Shown one piece after another: positions 51,201 through 51,361 of a stretch of DNA of 64,000 nucleotides. Source of the DNA: Liolophura sinensis. Its lineage: Eukaryota > Mollusca > Polyplacophora > Chitonida > Chitonidae. Every line of letters begins with the position of its first letter. Within the stretch, counting starts at the first letter, position 1. Location of the stretch: assembly GCF_032854445.1 (NCBI RefSeq), contig NC_088295.1, positions 93,549,805 to 93,613,804 of the forward strand, written 5' to 3'. A program made the position numbers and the translations under genes. The notes under the pieces were generated by a model, which saw only the letters and a list, made by a program, of their open reading frames with translations, had not been told where the DNA came from and ran no database searches.

Positions 51201-51361
51201 GACAGGGGGTCGTTACGTCGTCAGTCAGAATACTTCCGGTGATAAGACCGTCCTCCGAGCTGTGATTCGCCAAGCCACGTCCGCTGACGCCGGAACTTAC
51301 TACTGCTCTGCTCAAAACCCCAAAGGTTCACTTCGGCAGCAGTTTTCTCTAACAGTGGATG
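100..51361 (+). CDS. Partial gene: giant multi-Ig / FN3 repeat protein (47 exons, open at both ends)
   Basis: Forty-seven exons join into one frame of 7,498 nt (3n+1, as expected for phase 0 entry and phase 1 exit). Order: half Ig, 16 Ig, 2 FN3, linker, Ig, linker, Ig, linker, Ig, Ig. Each complete Ig has the B-strand Cys (T/V-C), the D-x-G-x-Y-x-C motif with the F-strand Cys, and a P-x-P turn before strand C. All 20 complete domains keep both Cys. The conserved disulfide and repeated N-x-S/T sites point to an extracellular product; Q/E-rich linkers near the C-terminal part would also fit a cytoskeletal protein. Family knowledge: tandem I-set Ig with FN3 occurs in hemicentins, perlecan and cell-adhesion receptors, and in titin/twitchin/obscurin. 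No kinase, SH3, EGF, VWA or membrane segment is seen here, so no symbol is given. Coding is about 15% of the span; minisatellites fill the introns. Confidence 0.9.
340..821 (+). repeat. 90-bp tandem repeat copying the exon 2 acceptor
   Basis: Five copies with period 90: tgtacag ends at 370, 460, 550, 640 and 730, and the real exon 2 acceptor (tatatag, ending 821) falls in the sixth position, one base out of step. Each copy holds the acceptor and about 22 nt resembling the exon 2 start (gatacYctg...cgagaaatcc). Confidence 0.95.
822..982 (+). CDS. Exon 2: Ig1, A half
   Basis: 161 nt, phase 1 in, phase 0 out. Motifs: PHISRIHINKTEDG (sequon N-K-T), VVCLASG with the B-strand Cys, MDW with the C-strand Trp. 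The acceptor is tatatag at 815-821, poor in pyrimidines, and lies in register with five upstream 90-bp repeats that each carry a better-looking tgtacag. Donor ggaggtaagg at 983. Both flanks are repeat arrays that copy the exon edge. Confidence 0.9.
983..1950 (+). repeat. ~43-bp tandem repeat starting at the exon 2 donor
   Basis: About 21 units of the type gtgtgtttgtatcgggaata + ccgggacaaagtcacaacg. The first unit begins at the donor itself (ggtaaggccacaacgtg). The second still looks donor-like (aaggtataagaacacaacg). Later units change the GT to aaagccacagcg. Confidence 0.9.
2253..2412 (+). CDS. Exon 3: Ig1, B half
   Basis: 160 nt, phase 0 to 1. Acceptor gacttcag, donor gtgagt at 2413. Codes the E-strand FTLIIQQPT, the F-strand motif DRGDYYCSARNLAG, and the G-strand end KFTVGSE. 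Confidence 0.92.
2474..3590 (+). repeat. 48-bp C/A-rich minisatellite
   Basis: Degenerate 48-bp units around ccatacaccatctgtttgca and cactcacgtcc in the Ig1-Ig2 intron. The period is a multiple of three, so long spurious frames run through it. It passes without a gap into the next 48-bp family. Confidence 0.92.
3591..4810 (+). repeat. 48-bp minisatellite, second family
   Basis: Units around cttgcacttctactcataca and acattcgtgtacactccaac, period 48 with some shortened copies. Adjoins the previous 48-bp array. Confidence 0.92.
4905..5430 (+). repeat. 27-bp minisatellite
   Basis: About 19 units of gcatataacaatgcgactaa + cctgcgt. Ends about 12 bp before the exon 4 acceptor region. Confidence 0.92.
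5442..5608 (+). CDS. Exon 4: Ig2, A half
   Basis: 167 nt, phase 1 to 0. Acceptor ttctgcag, donor gtagga at 5609. Motifs: PQIVHVHMNMTGDE (sequon N-M-T), LTCLVTGTPPPLLSWW, ending in FKRIW. The 27-bp array upstream stops about 18 bp short of the acceptor. Confidence 0.92.
5609..6813. other. Ig2 internal intron, no recognisable feature
   Basis: 1.2 kb of AT-rich intron. Open frames here have no Ig, FN3 or transposon resemblance that I can see. Confidence 0.7.
6814..6973 (+). CDS. Exon 5: Ig2, B half
   Basis: 160 nt, phase 0 to 1. Acceptor ttgttatag, donor gtaaat at 6974. Codes PSPRYQMDG, SVLTLVIPKATPED, the F-strand DDGLYRCSAVSVAG and the end RVQLP. The region is relatively GC-rich. Confidence 0.9.
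7268..7434 (+). CDS. Exon 6: Ig3, A half
   Basis: 167 nt, phase 1 to 0. Acceptor attaacag, donor gtaaac at 7435. Motifs: SIEQVHMNRTSGPG (sequon N-R-T), VTCVAEGNPAPEMRW. Confidence 0.92.
7435..7866. other. Ig3 internal intron, no recognisable feature
   Basis: 432 bp of unique-looking intron with no repeat or coding signal seen. Confidence 0.7.
7867..8032 (+). CDS. Exon 7: Ig3, B half
   Basis: 166 nt, two codons longer than the usual 160; phase 0 to 1. Acceptor gttggcag, donor gtaatg at 8033. Codes VLTLVVENATPKDW, the F-strand WDGMYRCHAVNYAG and the end FKLGVQ. The donor and following bases are the template of the downstream 50-bp array. Confidence 0.92.
8033..10870 (+). repeat. 50-bp minisatellite seeded by the exon 7 donor, with diverged tail family
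   Basis: Main unit of 50 bp begins caggtaatgtcctcactgga and contains ttcacaccagtaattcg. The real junction reads aaggtaatgtccacattgca. A longer-unit variant with ccaggcaatgttttcactgc recurs near 8570, 8930, 9390 and 9800. From about 10060 to 10870 a diverged family (attcagaccagtgatc, ~58 bp) is closer to the junction sequence. Confidence 0.93.
11050..11216 (+). CDS. Exon 8: Ig4, A half
   Basis: 167 nt, phase 1 to 0. Acceptor gctctag at 11043-11049. I chose it over cacag at 11057 because the later site puts a TGA at the second codon. Motifs: PFIDRVHVNSTGPL (sequon N-S-T), ITCRARGVPPPLMNLLL; Leu replaces the C-strand Trp. Donor gtgagt at 11217. Confidence 0.9.
11461..11620 (+). CDS. Exon 9: Ig4, B half
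   Basis: 160 nt, phase 0 to 1. Acceptor ctccacag, donor gtacat at 11621. Starts PASEEGAIV (compare PASEEDIS in Ig12), then VLALILTNPP, F-strand RGSYRCQAANIAG. Confidence 0.92.
11745..12360 (+). repeat. 53-bp minisatellite interrupted by a SINE
   Basis: Units of about 53 bp built on accttataattacgttgtag and tttagataaggcttgtg. The array is split by the SINE at 12036-12288 and resumes after it. Confidence 0.9.
12036..12288 (+). mobile_element. tRNA-derived SINE with target-site duplication (mollusc V-SINE-like)
   Basis: A tRNA-like head with B box GTTCAAGTCC near 12099, a conserved core (cccccgggctctgcccggtt), then aagtgaaatactcttgagta + cggcgtaaaacacc and an (AAAT)n tail. Flanked by near-identical 12-mers: ataattacgttg at 12024-12035 and ataatgacgttg at 12289-12300. 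Family knowledge: the core and tail look like V-domain SINEs of molluscs. It needs a partner LINE for movement. Confidence 0.85.
12764..12927 (+). CDS. Exon 10: Ig5, A half
   Basis: 164 nt, phase 1 to 0. Acceptor tgtttcag, donor gtaaaa at 12928. Motifs: PHVSRIHVDRAGD (no sequon), VMCKATGNPAPHMNWWKY, ending FQLVW. First of a run in which 'WW...W' and 'shorter, often Trp-less' domains alternate. Confidence 0.92.
13174..13333 (+). CDS. Exon 11: Ig5, B half
   Basis: 160 nt, phase 0 to 1. Acceptor ccttttag, donor gtaagt at 13334. Codes PGEDVIIEQ, LTMRIRQATSDADGEYLC, AANYVGTAKQRFDFKVF. The open frame around it is short, so it was found by translating between splice sites. Confidence 0.92.
13440..14883 (+). 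repeat. 47-bp minisatellite
   Basis: About 31 units: acacagctttggacggtctt + gtgtaggtgggaaattgatg, period 47, in the intron between Ig5 and Ig6. Confidence 0.95.
15191..15357 (+). CDS. Exon 12: Ig6, A half
   Basis: 167 nt, phase 1 to 0. Acceptor tattgtcag, donor gtcagt at 15358 (weaker than most). Motifs: AHISWLHFNRTGP (sequon N-R-T), ITCLAHGNPTPEMRWYKR. Confidence 0.9.
15408..15498 (+). repeat. Two-copy direct repeat, ~45 bp
   Basis: tggaaatatcttaca followed by ctgatt and gattacacacaactca, present twice in the Ig6 internal intron. Confidence 0.85.
15576..15735 (+). CDS. Exon 13: Ig6, B half
   Basis: 160 nt, phase 0 to 1. Acceptor gcttgtag, donor gtaagg at 15736. Codes TTLTLAIDNPADSDGGLYTC, then EAANVGG and the end VNAVLS. 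Confidence 0.92.
16063..16241 (+). CDS. Exon 14: Ig7, A half
   Basis: 179 nt, the longest A exon; phase 1 to 0. Acceptor tgtcacag, donor gtattt at 16242. Motifs: PPHITRIHVDRAGDN, MYCQASGFPPPDIKWMKD, ending YRYIW. Confidence 0.92.
16538..16697 (+). CDS. Exon 15: Ig7, B half
   Basis: 160 nt, phase 0 to 1. Acceptor tatcccag, donor gtactc at 16698. Codes PVGRVEARE, VHLLIKSVEPEDAGNYLC, LAANLAGEVQQAFDVHTA. Confidence 0.92.
16938..17104 (+). CDS. Exon 16: Ig8, A half
   Basis: 167 nt, phase 1 to 0. Acceptor ttcccag, donor gtaact at 17105. Motifs: PHVEWIHMNRTGINN (sequon N-R-T), ITCVARGLPPPEVWFYRG. Confidence 0.92.
17317..17476 (+). CDS. Exon 17: Ig8, B half
   Basis: 160 nt, phase 0 to 1. Acceptor tttacag, donor gtaggt at 17477. 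Codes TTLKLTLRNIRDDDAGPYLC, KATNLAG, FEVVVT. Confidence 0.92.
17639..17802 (+). repeat. 33-bp repeat copying the exon 18 acceptor
   Basis: Four 33-bp copies (tgttcatatgttatttactt + gtcgtttt) followed by the real acceptor region. Copies 2-4 end in gacag, aacag and cacag, giving decoy acceptors at 17705, 17738 and 17771. The true one ends at 17802. Confidence 0.92.
17803..17978 (+). CDS. Exon 18: Ig9, A half
   Basis: 176 nt, phase 1 to 0. Acceptor ccttttcag, donor gtaacc at 17979. The acceptor is the last member of a row of 33-bp repeats that each end in a pyrimidine tract, three with cag. Motifs: PHVSHIRVSRTGIKN, MTCEAEGNPAPELNWW, ending FRLLW. Confidence 0.92.
18251..18342 (-). mobile_element. 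SINE 3' fragment, reverse orientation
   Basis: The reverse complement carries the SINE core and tail (cttgagtacatcgtaaa region and cctcccgctataatgctggc). It abuts a forward SINE copy head to head. Confidence 0.8.
18343..18540 (+). mobile_element. SINE copy, forward, tail lost
   Basis: Matches the 12036 SINE from acccaggagYctctcacYaa through the B box (gagttcaagtacagcc) to ataagtggaatatgc. The (AAAT)n tail is absent. Confidence 0.85.
18642..18801 (+). CDS. Exon 19: Ig9, B half
   Basis: 160 nt, phase 0 to 1. Acceptor tgtttcag, donor gtaagt at 18802. Codes PGDKYEIHQK, LSLTIKDVDES, F-strand TYLCSAANIGG, RQRFELTAL. A SINE ends about 100 bp upstream. Confidence 0.9.
18955..21490 (-). mobile_element. 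Decayed L1/Tx1-type LINE, ORF2 remnant
   Basis: Read on the - strand. ORF2 starts with ATG at 21485 (MAETVNIVSMNCQGLAD), the N-terminus of an APE endonuclease, and reaches IICLQDTH after one stop. Most of the endonuclease is then missing. Reverse transcriptase follows: LTFKELTTALRNMKNDKTPG near 21110-21050, GCGQGDPISPYLFL near 20740, and the catalytic box as YTDD near 20605. The C-terminal Cys motif CDYCRLDKDTIEHIFTECPE is near 19380-19325 and a tail (LIKYTANHYRLEKHI) near 19115. Several stops and frameshifts. Family: the QGDP..SPYLF box and C-terminal Cys motif fit L1/Tx1 elements. Not functional. Confidence 0.88.
20159..20866 (-). pseudogene. Reverse transcriptase fragment of the LINE
   Basis: Longest open piece of the LINE (235 codons). 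Contains QGDPISPYLFL, the box LYTDDTQLFLD (Thr in place of the usual Ala of YADD), and SGLKMNIEKTKAAWIGS. Neighbouring pieces lie in other frames. Confidence 0.88.
21525..21800 (+). repeat. 29-bp minisatellite beside the LINE 5' end
   Basis: About nine copies of cttctgtctgtcatcccata + gcccgcatc, period 29, directly next to the LINE's 5' end. Confidence 0.93.
22102..22262 (+). CDS. Exon 20: Ig10, A half
   Basis: 161 nt, phase 1 to 0. Acceptor taaataag at 22094-22101 is non-ideal; the next AG downstream (aag ending 22112) would bring an early TGA in the required phase. Motifs: PHVERLVVTRTEDS, LTCSAAGLPPPDIQMYKL; Met replaces the C-strand Trp. Donor gtgagt at 22263. The LINE sits in the intron before it. 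Confidence 0.82.
22263..22574. other. Ig10 internal intron, no recognisable feature
   Basis: 312 bp of AT-rich intron with a T tract near 22548. No repeat seen. Confidence 0.7.
22575..22734 (+). CDS. Exon 21: Ig10, B half
   Basis: 160 nt, phase 0 to 1. Acceptor ttgaaaag, after a T-rich tract about 20 bp upstream; donor gtaacc at 22735. Codes PRNRVRFFE, LQVTIQQATEKDAGSYLC, SASNPLGAARE. Confidence 0.9.
23020..23195 (+). CDS. Exon 22: Ig11, A half
   Basis: 176 nt, phase 1 to 0. Acceptor ttgcgcag, donor gtgaga at 23196. Motifs: PPHISHIHMNRTTEDG (sequon N-R-T), VTCLVLGSPAPTVTWWKD. Confidence 0.92.
23436..23595 (+). CDS. Exon 23: Ig11, B half
   Basis: 160 nt, phase 0 to 1. Acceptor aattccag, donor gtaagt at 23596. 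Codes PVGTHRIRQE, IATLVMPAATQREDGWYRC, EATNPWGEVNQEFEVIVQ. Its last ~36 nt plus donor are copied in the intron as a 62-bp repeat. Confidence 0.92.
23560..23800 (+). repeat. 62-bp repeat copying exon 23 end plus donor
   Basis: Unit: gtgagRtcaacc...gtttgaagtcatag then the donor and aaattaaaYYatgc. Copy 1 is the real exon end (donor gtaagt at 23596). Copies 2-4 carry gtacgt, gttcgt and gtacgt. If used, the first decoy would add an in-frame TAA. Confidence 0.93.
23801..24536. other. Intron between Ig11 and Ig12, no clear feature
   Basis: Weakly repetitive AT-rich sequence with diffuse similarity between segments such as gacttattaa/gactttttaa. Nothing coding seen. Confidence 0.6.
24537..24700 (+). 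CDS. Exon 24: Ig12, A half
   Basis: 164 nt, phase 1 to 0. Acceptor tattgcag, donor gtattg at 24701. Motifs: PPHVTRISVNKTGANK (sequon N-K-T), LTCVASGEPAPGMHFYRQ; Phe replaces the C-strand Trp. Confidence 0.92.
24919..25078 (+). CDS. Exon 25: Ig12, B half
   Basis: 160 nt, phase 0 to 1. Acceptor cttgtag, donor gtgagt at 25079. Codes PASEEDISERR, LQLVIKDFTLEDFGLYRC, AAANLGGTVSQTF. Confidence 0.92.
25440..25643 (+). repeat. ~20-bp T-rich repeat copying the exon 26 acceptor
   Basis: About ten copies of agatatgttgtattgttga. The real acceptor (gtattgttgacag) ends at 25643. The copy ending about 25470 also reads gtattgttgacagata; others end in tag. Confidence 0.88.
25644..25807 (+). CDS. Exon 26: Ig13, A half
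   Basis: 164 nt, phase 1 to 0. Acceptor ttgttgacag ends the ~20-bp T-rich array upstream. Motifs: PYITRIFVDRSGDD, LTCVANGVPAPQMRWRPR. Donor gtgcgt at 25808 is weak, but the phase is right and the exon end matches Ig12 and Ig6. Confidence 0.88.
25945..26104 (+). CDS. Exon 27: Ig13, B half
   Basis: 160 nt, phase 0 to 1. Acceptor tctttcag, donor gtaacc at 26105. Codes PSNRFDVEQ, VIVLTIKRATFADDRTFIC (Phe replaces the usual F-strand Tyr and Arg the usual Gly), EAANIVDR, FSLRVF. Confidence 0.9.
26105..26691 (+). other. Intron between Ig13 and Ig14 with a small ~20-bp repeat
   Basis: Five copies of ttgcttYagacaaaaacRcg at about 26268-26372. The rest is plain AT-rich intron. Confidence 0.8.
26692..26849 (+). 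CDS. Exon 28: Ig14, A half
   Basis: 158 nt, phase 1 to 0. Acceptor acttgcag, donor gtaaga at 26850. Motifs: VSSFYVNQSGADV (sequon N-Q-S), MYCVADGQPPPDLYL; Leu replaces the C-strand Trp. Confidence 0.92.
27047..27206 (+). CDS. Exon 29: Ig14, B half
   Basis: 160 nt, phase 0 to 1. Acceptor cctcctcag, donor gtaagg at 27207. Codes PRIGLDFTQ, ILRLHIKDASEANVGDYIC, TASSLIG, FEFTVK. Last of the B exons that start with Pro. Confidence 0.92.
27350..29835 (+). repeat. 31-bp minisatellite, ~80 copies
   Basis: Unit gattccatattgggttgtgg + gataacttcaa, 31 bp. Copies from 27350 to about 28880 are very uniform. From about 28890 a shorter variant lacking ataac appears (gttgtgggatcttcaagatt). The array ends about 35 bp before the exon 30 acceptor. 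Confidence 0.95.
29869..30041 (+). CDS. Exon 30: Ig15, A half
   Basis: 173 nt, phase 1 to 0. Acceptor aaccgcag, donor gtaatg at 30042. Motifs: YVRRILVDEPQEG, VKCFGEGDPSPNMMFFRR; Phe replaces Trp. The 31-bp array ends about 35 bp upstream. Confidence 0.9.
30042..30590. other. Ig15 internal intron, no recognisable feature
   Basis: 549 bp of unique-looking AT-rich intron. No repeat, transposon or coding signal seen. Confidence 0.65.
30591..30750 (+). CDS. Exon 31: Ig15, B half
   Basis: 160 nt, phase 0 to 1. Acceptor ctttcaag (AAG), donor gtattc at 30751. Codes SGGRYKVRK, LLEVKVSDAGPSDTGVYIC, RAVNKKGTYRTKF. First GGRY-type B exon after the Ig1-Ig14 block. Confidence 0.9.
30751..31214. other. 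Intron between Ig15 and Ig16, no recognisable feature
   Basis: 464 bp of AT-rich intron. Nothing supported. Confidence 0.65.
31215..31390 (+). CDS. Exon 32: Ig16, A half
   Basis: 176 nt, phase 1 to 0. Acceptor ttactcag, donor gtaatt at 31391. Motifs: PEFIQPRVERTGNNGED, VTCRARGDPAPDMLFLRQ, ending KYQAIT. Its last ~27 nt plus donor seed the 44-bp intron array. Confidence 0.92.
31362..32340 (+). repeat. 44-bp repeat copying exon 32 end plus donor
   Basis: About 20 copies built as ccagagaYcaagtaccaggc + aattacggtaagtatctgt, matching the real exon end (KYQAIT) and donor at 31391. Most copies keep GTAAGT, which is a better donor than the real GTAATT. Variants read gggatcgagtacctgacaag. Confidence 0.95.
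32347..32446 (+). repeat. 44-bp duplication of the exon 33 acceptor
   Basis: gtattttgggcagactgacg occurs with cag ending at 32390 and again at the true site, 32434. The first copy carries 10-12 nt of exon start (actgacggtggg), then runs into a second copy of the intron end. Confidence 0.95.
32435..32594 (+). CDS. Exon 33: Ig16, B half
   Basis: 160 nt, phase 0 to 1. Acceptor ttgggcag, donor gtaagt at 32595. Codes TDGRYIVEEK, VLKVTIRQARSSDAGTYVC, SARNRKGSPRQQFTLSIQ. The acceptor and first bases are duplicated 44 bp upstream (decoy acceptor ending 32390). Confidence 0.92.
32595..33127. other. Intron after Ig16, no recognisable feature
   Basis: 533 bp of intron. A tatagatctctt motif is repeated twice near 32727-32750; otherwise nothing. 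Confidence 0.65.
33128..33207 (+). pseudogene. Possible relic of an Ig A exon
   Basis: After tatccag (ends 33127), phase 1 translation reads LVNLDGVVPAPSQ then VTGEVRITCSLT and stops at TGA 33205-33207. The length from exon start to Cys (23 residues) and the V-R-I-T-C motif match A exons, and the intron lies where another Ig could follow Ig16. There is no C-strand part. The repeats downstream start from the same gtgaggtgMggatc block. Confidence 0.35.
33165..34700 (+). repeat. ~55-60-bp degenerate minisatellite
   Basis: Units on gtactggtgaggtgcggatc + ccctgtggtctcacgtcaga + aggttagtcag, with variable length. Runs in the intron between Ig16 and FN3-1. Confidence 0.92.
35119..35316 (+). CDS. 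Exon 34: FN3-1, first part
   Basis: 198 nt, phase 1 to 1. Acceptor gcccccag, donor gtgagt at 35317. FN3 features: P-Y-G-L at the A strand, ILVLWSPP (B-strand Trp), LSGYHVGYG (C-strand Tyr), SYVIRNL leading into the next exon. Joined to exon 35 it reads L-N-P-G-T-E-Y, the standard FN3 E-F turn. Confidence 0.92.
35400..36215 (+). repeat. 42-bp minisatellite
   Basis: Unit taacagatgcacagctgtag + gttgactggagacttaccgg + ta, 42 bp, most regular between 35590 and 36050. The period is a multiple of three, so a long spurious frame appears on the - strand. Confidence 0.95.
36440..37260 (+). repeat. ~55-bp repeat copying the exon 35 acceptor and exon start
   Basis: About 14 copies of ttttgtagaccctggtacgg + agtacatcatcactgtatct. 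The last copy is the real acceptor (ends 37231) and start of exon 35. Many copies still code P-G/S-T-E-Y-I-I-T-V in the right phase. Confidence 0.94.
37232..37324 (+). CDS. Exon 35: FN3-1, second part
   Basis: 93 nt, phase 1 to 1. Acceptor attttgtag, donor gtgaga at 37325. Codes PGTEYIITVRAFNAQGES and the end ITESTKPK, i.e. strands F and G. Upstream lie about 14 copies of this exon's acceptor and first ~35 nt. Confidence 0.92.
37480..38490 (+). repeat. 82-bp minisatellite with ~84-bp tail duplication
   Basis: About seven regular copies of tagcgctctcatggaatgat + agtcgaacgcggatagaggg at 37745-38310 (period 82), degenerate copies before it. A different two-copy repeat (cgatacagctattggtctct) follows at 38325-38480. 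Confidence 0.93.
38515..39240 (+). repeat. Short-period pyrimidine-rich repeat (~17 bp) in two blocks
   Basis: Units like ccctctcttgccgtgtacc and tcttgtcgtgtg at 38520-38720 and 39000-39240, separated by about 270 bp of unique sequence. Confidence 0.88.
39241..39906. other. Intron before FN3-2, T-rich, with a small repeat
   Basis: Three partial copies of gtttctctgtttgagggacc + gatcctctgg at 39635-39765, then a T-rich tract running to the exon 36 acceptor. Confidence 0.8.
39907..40218 (+). CDS. Exon 36: FN3-2, whole domain in one exon
   Basis: 312 nt, phase 1 to 1. Acceptor tttttatcag after a long T tract. Codes VVGLKAVALSSSSIRLRW, YSVRYFSR, VHNLEPGQFYVFSVRTE, IIVQASTP: a full FN3 with Trp, Tyr and L-x-P-G. 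The donor gtcaga at 40219 is weak but is the one that keeps phase 1. Unlike FN3-1, it has no internal intron. Confidence 0.88.
40219..40746. other. Intron between FN3-2 and linker exon 1, no clear feature
   Basis: Contains a poly-T/TC tract at about 40270-40294. No transposon or coding signal seen. Confidence 0.65.
40747..40803 (+). CDS. Exon 37: linker exon 1, Q/E-rich
   Basis: 57 nt, phase 1 to 1. Acceptor gtgaacag, donor gtaagt at 40804. Codes ESLVPIDSQQAQDKAQEQE, a polar low-complexity spacer between FN3-2 and Ig17. A small symmetric exon can be skipped without frame change. Confidence 0.82.
40935..41560 (+). repeat. Degenerate ~23-bp repeat
   Basis: About 25 loose copies of acaatacattaccgttaccc with tagac/aagac spacers. 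Too diverged for a clean period. Confidence 0.85.
41778..41920 (+). CDS. Exon 38: Ig17, A half
   Basis: 143 nt, the shortest A exon because the linker lies in its own exon; phase 1 to 0. Acceptor ctgaacag, donor gtactg at 41921. Motifs: FGGVQVLRSGVNDADI, VTCQSDGKPAPLMEFFRE; Phe replaces Trp. Confidence 0.9.
41985..42570 (+). repeat. 42-bp minisatellite in the Ig17 internal intron
   Basis: About 14 copies of gctgtggacataaattgctc + tcctttgggcacgaactaca + tt, 42 bp. The period is a multiple of three, so it is open in several frames on both strands; splicing removes it. Confidence 0.95.
43069..43228 (+). CDS. Exon 39: Ig17, B half
   Basis: 160 nt, phase 0 to 1. Acceptor tatgacag, donor gtaacg at 43229. 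Codes SGGRYVIYPS, LQVVIRQATPEDAGNYMC, TSSNIHGKIQQRFTLTIE. Confidence 0.93.
43416..43502 (+). CDS. Exon 40: linker exon 2, Q/E-rich
   Basis: 87 nt, phase 1 to 1. Acceptor tattccag, donor gtttgt at 43503 (weak). Codes QEVQQGQQPSEEDKEWLEQQ followed by QRQYRGTT, possibly a short helix, between Ig17 and Ig18. Confidence 0.8.
43503..44004. other. Intron between linker exon 2 and Ig18, no clear feature
   Basis: 502 bp with a C/A-rich patch at 43750-43860. Nothing supported. Confidence 0.65.
44005..44180 (+). CDS. Exon 41: Ig18, A half
   Basis: 176 nt, phase 1 to 0. Acceptor gtgttacag, donor gtgagt at 44181. Motifs: PEFRDVQVQRSGPSD, VVCEVRGQPAPSLEIVRY; Ile replaces Trp. Confidence 0.92.
44181..44654. 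other. Ig18 internal intron, unique part
   Basis: No repeat or gene seen before the SINE fragment. Confidence 0.6.
44655..44795 (+). mobile_element. SINE 3' fragment, forward
   Basis: Core ggattccccgggctctgcgc, then ataagtgaaatattcttggc, cggtgtaaaacgccaatcac and an (AAAT)n-like tail. Lacks the tRNA head. Ends about 40 bp before exon 42. Confidence 0.85.
44837..44999 (+). CDS. Exon 42: Ig18, B half
   Basis: 163 nt, one codon over the usual 160; phase 0 to 1. Acceptor tgattgcag, donor gtactc at 45000. Codes TGGRYTVTRA, RLTLIVSDAQAARDRGTYMC, IARNPYGTARQQFTLNFQ. A SINE 3' end lies just upstream. Confidence 0.92.
45035..45780 (+). repeat. 74-bp minisatellite
   Basis: Ten copies with period 74: gcatgccatgcatgattgaa + tgtagcacaccgtgcgacag + tgatcgaagtggcgtcag. 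Each copy contains the palindrome atgcat. Confidence 0.96.
45781..46474. other. Intron before linker exon 3, no recognisable feature
   Basis: About 690 bp of AT-rich intron. Open frames near 45731-46004 are not Ig- or FN3-like. Confidence 0.65.
46475..46519 (+). CDS. Exon 43: linker exon 3
   Basis: 45 nt, phase 1 to 1. Acceptor tattgtcag, donor gtgaga at 46520. Codes ETDVSYRQTEDQVDK, a polar spacer between Ig18 and Ig19. Small, so less certain, but splice sites and phases all fit. Confidence 0.75.
46723..46877 (+). CDS. Exon 44: Ig19, A half
   Basis: 155 nt, phase 1 to 0. Acceptor gtattctag, donor gtatgt at 46878. Motifs: PSFQDVQVDRAGVNQAD, VVMCRVSGSPAPDMRLWRQ; Leu sits at the core position, with Trp one residue later. 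Confidence 0.92.
47144..47200 (-). mobile_element. SINE tail fragment, reverse orientation
   Basis: tttatttatttattttacgc + cgtacttacgaatatttcac is the reverse complement of the SINE tail. No core seen. Confidence 0.7.
47308..47467 (+). CDS. Exon 45: Ig19, B half
   Basis: 160 nt, phase 0 to 1. Acceptor gtttgcag, donor gtaagt at 47468. Codes TGGRYVLDVQ, RAEIRDAIDDDAGIYMC, GGNNDAGSNRQQFSLTID. Confidence 0.93.
47740..48290 (+). repeat. 36-bp minisatellite
   Basis: About 15 copies of ccgttggcacttaaccagtc + caactctcgccgcagc, 36 bp. Open in several frames because the period is a multiple of three. It is intronic. Confidence 0.95.
48430..48800 (+). repeat. 40-41-bp minisatellite
   Basis: About eight copies of gataagatgatgtcgctatg + cgtgtggcaatatcgccctt, in the same intron as the 36-bp array. 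Confidence 0.93.
48801..49216. other. Intron tail before Ig20, no recognisable feature
   Basis: AT-rich unique sequence. Nothing supported. Confidence 0.65.
49217..49392 (+). CDS. Exon 46: Ig20, A half
   Basis: 176 nt, phase 1 to 0. Acceptor ttttcccag, donor gtaggc at 49393. Motifs: PTFEDVKVDRKGSHGED, VVITCIVQGSPAPDIRLWRE. No long open frame flags this exon; it was found by splice-bounded translation. Confidence 0.92.
49393..49889. other. Ig20 internal intron, first unique part
   Basis: AT-rich; a T8/A6 tract near 49668-49681. No gene or repeat. Confidence 0.65.
49890..50235 (+). repeat. 30-bp minisatellite
   Basis: About 11 copies of catcatctgtatacgtacat + gtattatcca, 30 bp. Open frames on both strands result from the period. 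Confidence 0.95.
50236..51201. other. Ig20 internal intron, unique part with a perfect hairpin
   Basis: Contains the inverted repeat gtgaggagcc (50289-50298) / ggctcctcac (50311-50320) with a 12-nt loop, followed by ttttt. A GC-rich patch at 50745-50880 (ggggcctacgcggccccggg) has no feature that I recognise. Confidence 0.7.
51202..51361 (+). CDS. Exon 47: Ig20, B half (last exon in window)
   Basis: 160 nt, phase 0 to 1. Acceptor tgttttcag, donor gtaagc at 51362. Codes TGGRYVVSQN, RAVIRQATSADAGTYYC, SAQNPKGSLRQQFSLTVD. The gene continues beyond the window. The donor and next ~50 bases are the ancestor of the 12.6-kb array. Confidence 0.93.

Noticed and set aside
100-51361. Assigning the gene to titin, twitchin or obscurin
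   Set aside because: All 20 complete Ig domains keep both Cys, and many carry sequons; no kinase, PEVK, SH3 or RhoGEF is in the window. The family cannot be settled without the rest of the gene.
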